From: an uncultured Bacteroidales bacterium
GTDB lineage: Bacteria > Bacteroidota > Bacteroidia > Bacteroidales > Muribaculaceae
Reading direction: 5' to 3'
Length of the DNA: 63,514 nt
Assembly: GCA_947570265.1 (NCBI GenBank)
Contig: CANOUR010000004.1
Location: 1 to 63,514 of the forward strand
Both the position numbers and the translations under genes were made by a program. Within the stretch, counting starts at the first letter, position 1, and every line of letters begins with the position of its first letter. This document shows, piece after piece, positions 59,157 to 63,514 of this stretch. Below the pieces are notes generated by a model. That model worked only from the letters and a program-made list of their open reading frames with translations, had not been told where the DNA came from and did not search any database.

Positions 59157-61103
59157 TTATTTTGAACCGTCACTTACGTCCAGACGCTTGAGGGTGCGGA
59201 TCGTGCGCAGCACCTCAGCTACATTTGTCACATGGCTGATCGCACCGCGCCCGCTGTAGGGTGGATTGCCGTCATAGAGCTGGCTCAGCGAACCGATGCA
59301 GCCACGGCTCATCTCGTCCTCAAAGCCTATGAGCATACGGTCGATATAGCTTACACCGCTCATGCCGAACACTTTCAGATAGGCATCGGCATAAAAGCCT
59401 ATCAGCCACGGACGCGCAGGCCCGTTGTGGAGCGTCAGCTCCCGGTCGCGCGGACTTCCCGTGTAGTTGGGGCGATAGCCATAGCTCTTCGGCGATAACG
59501 TGCGCAATCCTTTCGGCGTGAGCAGCTCGCGTGTCACCGTGTCGAGCACACGCTTGCGCTGCTTGCGGTCGAGAGGCGAGTGGTCCAGACCGATAGCCAC
59601 AGCCATGTTGGGTCTCACCGACGGATCGGCATACGCCCCGTCCACATAGTCGTAGAGATAGCCATGGTCATTCAGAAACATGCCGGTGAACGCATCCTTG
59701 ACGCGCCCGGCCATCTCTGCCCACGCCGCCGATTCAGCATCATCGTCGGTCAGCTGCGACGCAAACATCAGCGCATTATACCACAAAGCATTGAACTCCA
59801 CCAGATAGCCCGATCGTGGCACCACCGGCTTGTCGTCGAGCGTCGCGTTCATCCACGACACTGCCACCTTCGACCCATCGGTCGACAGAAGTCCGTCAGC
59901 GTTGACATACAGATTCGGATGGCTGCCCGATCCCACATAGTCTATTATGCGTCTTACCGTGTCGAGATAGCGCACGCGGGTGTCGTCCGCACCATAATTC
60001 TTGGCATATTGCTGTATCGCCCACATAGCCCACAGCGATATATCAGGCTGATCCATCCCGGCTATTCGCCCCTCGGCCTTGCCCGAGTCCATGAAATGCC
60101 GCAGCTCCTTCCATGCCGTGTCCATCACAGCGTGGAAATCATCGCGGTGGTTTATGGCTATCGTTGCCCCGGGCAGAGCCATGAATGTGTTGCGCGCCAA
60201 TATCTTGCCCCAGGGAAAGCCCGAGATCAGATACATCCCACCGTGCTCCCTTATGTAGCATTGCTTCACCGCGTTTTTCAGACAGTTGAAAAACGACGTG
60301 CGGCACGTGCGCGCAGCGATCTCCTTCTCATACATCTTGGCCAGGCCGCGCGGCTGCACCTCCGAGATGCCGGCCGAGAAAATCACCGACTCGCCTTTGC
60401 GTATCGGAATCTCGAAATATCCCGGCACCCACAGATCCTCGCCGTAGGGCACACCATGCTCCAGATCCTCGACATATTCAAAGCCCCTGTACCAGTTCGG
60501 CTCGTAGTGCCACTGCGGCTTGTGGTTGAGCTGCATGTATAGCCGCGGATAACCCGGATAGAGACAGCACGACACACCGTTATTGCACTCCGGACAATCC
60601 GGTTGCAGTGCATCGTTGGCTATGCACAGCGCGTTGGCCTCGCGGAACGCCAGATGCGGACGCAGACGCAGAGTCGTCGGCGAGTGCGCATCCACAAGTG
60701 TGTAGCGGATCAATATGCGGTTCTCGTTGGATATGAATATCTTTTCTTTCGTCAGTATCACACCTCCCACTCGATATGTAGTGCGGGGCACGCTGTCGCA
60801 GTCATATTCACGGATATATTTGTGGCCTTGCGGAGAATACACTCCTCCCTGATAGCGGTGAAGCCCCAGATTGAACTCCGCCCCATGCTGAACCACGGTC
60901 ACATCCAGCGACGACAGCATCACATGCGACGTGTTGCCGAACTCAGGTATCGGTATCACCAGCAGCCCATGCTGCTTGCGTGTGTTGCAGTCGACTATGC
61001 TTGTGCAGTGATAAGCCCCCGACTGATTGGTGCGGAGCATCTCCTTGGGCAGCGACTGCCCGAGATTTATCATCAGGTTTTTATCAAACTTTAAGTAACT
61101 CAT
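59157..61103 (-). CDS. Glycogen debranching enzyme (amylo-alpha-1,6-glucosidase type)
   Basis: 648 aa. The N-terminal GDE domain (NQSGAYHCTSIVDCNTRKQHGLL, MLSSLDVTV) precedes an (alpha/alpha)6 catalytic domain with FPWGKILARNTFMALPG, EGRIAGMDQPDISLWAMWAIQ, NALWYNALMFA and LTLHNGPARPWLIGFYADAYL. It removes alpha-1,6-linked glucose from glycogen. First gene of the minus-strand glycogen unit; no clear TAnnTTTG box was found upstream in the AT-rich region at 61104. Confidence 0.93.
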   Translation of the reverse strand: MSYLKFDKNLMINLGQSLPKEMLRTNQSGAYHCTSIVDCNTRKQHGLLVIPIPEFGNTSHVMLSSLDVTVVQHGAEFNLGLHRYQGGVYSPQGHKYIREYDCDSVPRTTYRVGGVILTKEKIFISNENRILIRYTLVDAHSPTTLRLRPHLAFREANALCIANDALQPDCPECNNGVSCCLYPGYPRLYMQLNHKPQWHYEPNWYRGFEYVEDLEHGVPYGEDLWVPGYFEIPIRKGESVIFSAGISEVQPRGLAKMYEKEIAARTCRTSFFNCLKNAVKQCYIREHGGMYLISGFPWGKILARNTFMALPGATIAINHRDDFHAVMDTAWKELRHFMDSGKAEGRIAGMDQPDISLWAMWAIQQYAKNYGADDTRVRYLDTVRRIIDYVGSGSHPNLYVNADGLLSTDGSKVAVSWMNATLDDKPVVPRSGYLVEFNALWYNALMFASQLTDDDAESAAWAEMAGRVKDAFTGMFLNDHGYLYDYVDGAYADPSVRPNMAVAIGLDHSPLDRKQRKRVLDTVTRELLTPKGLRTLSPKSYGYRPNYTGSPRDRELTLHNGPARPWLIGFYADAYLKVFGMSGVSYIDRMLIGFEDEMSRGCIGSLSQLYDGNPPYSGRGAISHVTNVAEVLRTIRTLKRLDVSDGSK

Positions 61104-61346
61104 TTAAGCGTTAAAAGTGTGGTTGAATAAAGATTTGTTGACAGATAGTGAAGTTTATTTAAGTAACTTTTTGAGAGTTATTGATTTTAATTTAATACTC
61201 ACCGATGCGTCATATTTTGGTTATGTCATAAATGCGACACTCAAAAATAACAAATTATCTGCCCTGATGCAAATTTTTTTGCATTTTCATGCCGCATCGA
61301 CTCCTTATTCCTAACGACATTCAAAAACTTTATGTTCACTCCCCCG

Positions 61347-61386
61347 CGCGATCTAATATAAGAGTATAGATATACGCGATCTAATA
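61347..61386 (+). repeat. Direct repeat pair CGCGATCTAATA
   Basis: Two exact 12-bp copies start 28 bp apart (61347 and 61375), about 110-150 bp before the OMP start codon. The spacing, near three helical turns, would suit a dimeric regulator; this is inference. Confidence 0.5.
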
Positions 61387-61452
61387 AATATAAATATGGA
61401 TATAAATGTGGATCTATATCCTGGTCTAAACCATTGTCCGCATTATGGTGTT

Positions 61453-61479
61453 ATGATTTTTAAACAAATCATTTTTTTT
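61453..61479 (+). terminator. Terminator-like hairpin 15 nt before the OMP start codon
   Basis: ATGATTT (61453-61459) pairs with AAATCAT (61466-61472), followed by a seven-T tract. It would end transcription just before the coding region, so it may be an attenuator or a terminator for upstream transcripts. Confidence 0.45.
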
Positions 61480-61494
61480 AACACAAGTTGTATT

Positions 61495-62019
61495 ATGAAG
61501 AAATTTCTACTTGCTCTCGTCGCCATTGTAGCGGTCGCCTGTTCAGCGTCAGCACAGAAAATCGAACTCACAGCTTCCTACGGCGGCTACACCCAGATGG
61601 ACGCCATGGACATGCACGACGGATGGGGTGGGGTCAACACCGCCTGGGGTGCGGCAACATTCGGCCTCAATTTCCAGGTGACGCGCAACCTCTGGATCGG
61701 CCCGTCATACACATTCTCGTCGACAACCACAAAAGGCGGACACCACCACAGCAACATCGCCTACCACGTGATCATGCTCAACGGACGCTACACCTACTAT
61801 CGCAATTCCATCGTCGACCTCTATGCACATGTCGGACTCGGCGCTGACATCTCCCACATGCAGCCCCGTGGCGGCGATGCCTACAACCGCGGATACTTCG
61901 CTTTCCACATCGCACCCCTCGGAGCACAGGTGAGCCTCAGCCGTCAATTCTCGATGTTCGGCGAAGTCGGCTTCGGAGCGCAAGGCCTCGTTCAGGTCGG
62001 TTTCCGCATGAAACTATGA
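61495..62019 (+). CDS. Small outer-membrane beta-barrel protein
   Basis: 174 aa from ATG 61495 (MKKFLLALVAIVAVACSASAQ, a signal peptide). The mature part has alternating aromatic strands (IELTASYGGYTQMD, LWIGPSYTFSS, LNGRYTYYRNSIVDLYAHVGLG) and ends in a strand with VGFRMKL, typical of an eight-strand OmpA/OmpX-like barrel. A His-rich loop (KGGHHHSN) could bind metal. The longer frame from 61396 lies in the structured leader and is rejected. The next ORF overlaps its stop by 4 nt. Confidence 0.78.
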   Translation: MKKFLLALVAIVAVACSASAQKIELTASYGGYTQMDAMDMHDGWGGVNTAWGAATFGLNFQVTRNLWIGPSYTFSSTTTKGGHHHSNIAYHVIMLNGRYTYYRNSIVDLYAHVGLGADISHMQPRGGDAYNRGYFAFHIAPLGAQVSLSRQFSMFGEVGFGAQGLVQVGFRMKL

Positions 62020-62261
62020 TCACGGCTATGGACAACCATCTCTCATCCAACATGCGCAAGGCGCTTCCCGACTCGCTCTTCGGACTGCCGCAGCGCCGCG
62101 AATATCCCATGCCCGATGCCGCACATGTGCGCGCGGCCGAAGCCTACTTCCGCTACTGTCCCGTCGGCCTCCGTCATCAGCTGGCCGATGCCATCCTCCG
62201 CTTCGCCCGCAAATATGGCGTGGATGTCCGGAGTCAGCTTGTGCTCTCCTACGCTTCATAA
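62016..62261 (+). CDS. 81-aa protein of unknown function
   Basis: Starts at an ATGA overlap with the OMP stop, which suggests co-translation. The sequence KALPDSLFGLPQRREYPMPD followed by AAHVRAAEAYFRYCPVG resembles, by pattern only, a short motif of phage-type and conserved Bacteroidales proteins of unknown function. It has no signal peptide or membrane segment and is soluble and helical in the second half. ATG at 62028 (MDNHLS) is an alternative start. Confidence 0.55.
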   Translation: MITAMDNHLSSNMRKALPDSLFGLPQRREYPMPDAAHVRAAEAYFRYCPVGLRHQLADAILRFARKYGVDVRSQLVLSYAS

Positions 62262-62278
62262 ACATCGGTTTTTTTCAT

Positions 62279-62286
62279 TAACTTTG
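62279..62286 (+). promoter_or_regulatory. -7 box (TAACTTTG) for aroB
   Basis: A TAnnTTTG match 32 nt before the aroB ATG. No clear -33. Confidence 0.6.
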
Positions 62287-62318
62287 CTGCTGTCGCTTTC
62301 ACACATCGAACAGTCCAC

Positions 62319-63353
62319 ATGCAGCAGATCATCTACACCAACAACGTGCAGGACGCGCTCGAACGGCTTCTGGCCTCGATGCGTCCTGCTTCTGTCCATA
62401 TAGTCACAGATGCCAACGTAGCCACCGTCACGCGCCATCTGCTCCCCGATATTCCACGCATCATCATTCCCTCCGGCGACACATCCAAGACTCTCGCCAC
62501 TGCCGCTGATGTCTGGCAGGCCCTTGTCGACTCCGGCGCCACGCGCCGCTCCCTCGTGATCAACATCGGTGGTGGAGTCGTCACCGATCTCGGTGCATTC
62601 TGTGCCGCCACATTCAAGCGCGGAATCCCCTTCATCAATGTGCCCACCACACTCCTTGGTGCGGTCGATGCCGCCGTCGGGGGCAAGGCGGGCGTCAACT
62701 TCCACTCGCTCAAAAACGAGATCGGAGTCTTCCGTCAGGCCGAGGCCGTTGTGATCTCCACCTGTTTTTTCTCCACACTACCTGATCGTGAACTCCTCTC
62801 GGGATATGCCGAGATGATAAAGCACGGCCTCCTCGACTCGCCGCAGCTCTTCGCCGACACTCTCGCCATCCACCCGTCAGGCCTGTCAGATCTTTTGCCA
62901 CTGCTGAGACGCAGCATCGAGGTCAAGCAAGCCATTGTTCAGACCGATCCCACCGAGCAGGGAATCAGGCGTGCCCTCAACCTCGGCCACACCGCAGGCC
63001 ATGCCTTCGAGACTCATGCCATGCTTGCCGGCCGTCCCGTGCCGCATGGCTATGCTGTCGCCTGGGGATTGGTCGTGTCGCTTGTGCTGTCGCGTATGCT
63101 TCTCGGACTCGGTTCCGACACACTCCAGCTTCTCTCACACCGCGTCCGCGACCTCTATGGCGCCCCTTCCATCTCATGCGATGACTATCCCGGTCTGCTC
63201 AGCCTGATGTCGCACGACAAGAAAAACGACACCCCGTCTCACATCAATTTCACACTTCTCGAATCTCTCGGTCATCCTGTCACAGGCCACATCGTTGACC
63301 ACGATTCCCTGTGTGCCGCCCTCGATATTTTTCGCGATCTGATGGGCGTTTGA
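62319..63353 (+). CDS. aroB: 3-dehydroquinate synthase
   Basis: 344 aa. NAD-binding GGGVVTDLGAFCAATFKRG, VPTTLLGAVDAAVGGKAGVNF, the metal-site region ELLSGYAEMIKHGLL and RRALNLGHTAGHAFE identify AroB. It cyclises DAHP to 3-dehydroquinate in the shikimate pathway, whose last enzyme, AroC, is encoded at 18891. Confidence 0.96.
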   Translation: MQQIIYTNNVQDALERLLASMRPASVHIVTDANVATVTRHLLPDIPRIIIPSGDTSKTLATAADVWQALVDSGATRRSLVINIGGGVVTDLGAFCAATFKRGIPFINVPTTLLGAVDAAVGGKAGVNFHSLKNEIGVFRQAEAVVISTCFFSTLPDRELLSGYAEMIKHGLLDSPQLFADTLAIHPSGLSDLLPLLRRSIEVKQAIVQTDPTEQGIRRALNLGHTAGHAFETHAMLAGRPVPHGYAVAWGLVVSLVLSRMLLGLGSDTLQLLSHRVRDLYGAPSISCDDYPGLLSLMSHDKKNDTPSHINFTLLESLGHPVTGHIVDHDSLCAALDIFRDLMGV

Positions 63354-63409
63354 TTGATAGCACCTTACGTCATCCATCGAAATTTTGCCGAAAAAAAGTG
63401 GCTGAAAAG

Positions 63410-63440
63410 TTTGGAGAGAAAAAAAATAGTCGTACCTTTG
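63410..63440 (+). promoter_or_regulatory. Promoter (-33 TTTG, -7 TACCTTTG) for tRNA-Val
   Basis: TTTG at 63410-63413 and TACCTTTG at 63433-63440 are 19 nt apart, the clearest promoter in the window after that of recJ. Confidence 0.8.
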
Positions 63441-63460
63441 CAACGCTTTAGCAAGGAGAC

Positions 63461-63514
63461 GGGCGCTTAGCTCAGCTGGTTCAGAGCGTCTGCCTTACAA
63501 GCAGAGGGTCGGGG
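63461..63514 (+). tRNA. tRNA-Val (anticodon UAC), cut by the window edge
   Basis: The first 54 nt are present: acceptor GGGCGCT, D-arm GCTC...GAGC, anticodon stem TCTGC/GCAGA with loop CTTACAA (anticodon TAC, read as UAC, decoding GUA). The T-arm begins at the edge and the 3' acceptor half is missing. Confidence 0.93.

Larger units (their letters stand above)
61104..61494. other. AT-rich, structured intergenic region (391 bp) between divergent genes
   Basis: Much lower GC than its surroundings. It holds the palindrome ATGCAAA-TTTT-TTTGCAT (61267-61284), two CGCGATCTAATA direct repeats (61347-61358, 61375-61386) and a GGATATA/TATATCC hairpin (61398-61421). A 65-codon open frame at 61117 has an A/T-driven composition and no motif, and is not called. 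Promoters for the debranching enzyme and the OMP gene must lie here, but neither is clear. Confidence 0.6.

Noticed and set aside
61117-61314. 65-aa ORF in the AT-rich region
   Set aside because: No motif, AT-driven composition, no visible promoter or ribosome binding signal.
1-63514. CRISPR array, prophage or IS element
   Set aside because: No regularly spaced repeats, Cas, integrase, capsid or transposase genes are present.

Overview
The window looks like chromosome of a member of the Bacteroidales, most probably a Muribaculaceae-type gut bacterium. The evidence is the recurrent Bacteroidetes -7 promoter box TAnnTTTG (sometimes with a TTTG -33 box 19-20 nt upstream), a SprA-type type IX secretion (T9SS) translocon, many proteins with T9SS C-terminal sorting domains, a KorAB 2-oxoacid:ferredoxin oxidoreductase, and a debranching enzyme/glycogen synthase/GH57 cluster. 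The genus is inference; no rRNA gene is present.

Layout. 1-2606: more AT-rich, RiPP/bacteriocin-like export locus (64-aa double-glycine precursor with four Cys, C39-peptidase ABC exporter, 44-aa membrane protein overlapping the exporter stop). 2785-12119: queA, ruvA and the giant sprA, co-oriented. 12167-13325: promoter, cobalamin riboswitch and a short, degenerate MetE-like protein. 13456-22158 (minus strand): YhcC-like radical SAM protein, alanine dehydrogenase, lipoprotein plus TonB-dependent receptor, an aroC/ybaK/bcp operon with 4-nt overlaps, and an MFS exporter. 22317-27375: polyprenol-phosphate mannosyltransferase-like GT2, pyrC, korA, korB. 27465-29600 (minus): zinc-type ABC ATPase and binding protein without a permease, and a GNAT. 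29717-38751: Lrp regulator, inositol monophosphatase family, rubrerythrin, HU (minus), two rhomboid proteases, an EEP-family protein, Dcp peptidase, queH, murI. 39085-42748: recJ and recQ.

42862-56356 is the most distinctive region: nine co-oriented genes for exported proteins. Seven are about 390-400-aa proteins with a signal peptide, YD/RHS-like repeats, a conserved VIYP block and a T9SS sorting domain; two are identical 715-aa Omp28-like proteins. Three of these genes lie in a 4873-bp unit present twice in direct tandem with no difference that I could find. The unit is bounded by a 22-bp direct repeat at the 3' end of sorting-domain genes, which suggests recent duplication by recombination between paralogues. 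sprA in the same window encodes the translocon through which such cargo would pass.

56441-61103 (minus): glycogen metabolism cluster (debranching enzyme, glycosyltransferase, GH57). 61104-61494: AT-rich, structured intergenic region. 61495-63353: small outer-membrane beta-barrel protein, an 81-aa unknown, aroB. From 63461: a tRNA-Val(UAC) cut by the window edge.

Hand counts of sample lines show G>C on the + strand to about 22 kb and C>G from about 35 kb onward, whichever strand the genes are on. This would fit a replication terminus or an inversion boundary within the window. No dif site, insertion sequence, prophage or CRISPR array was recognised.
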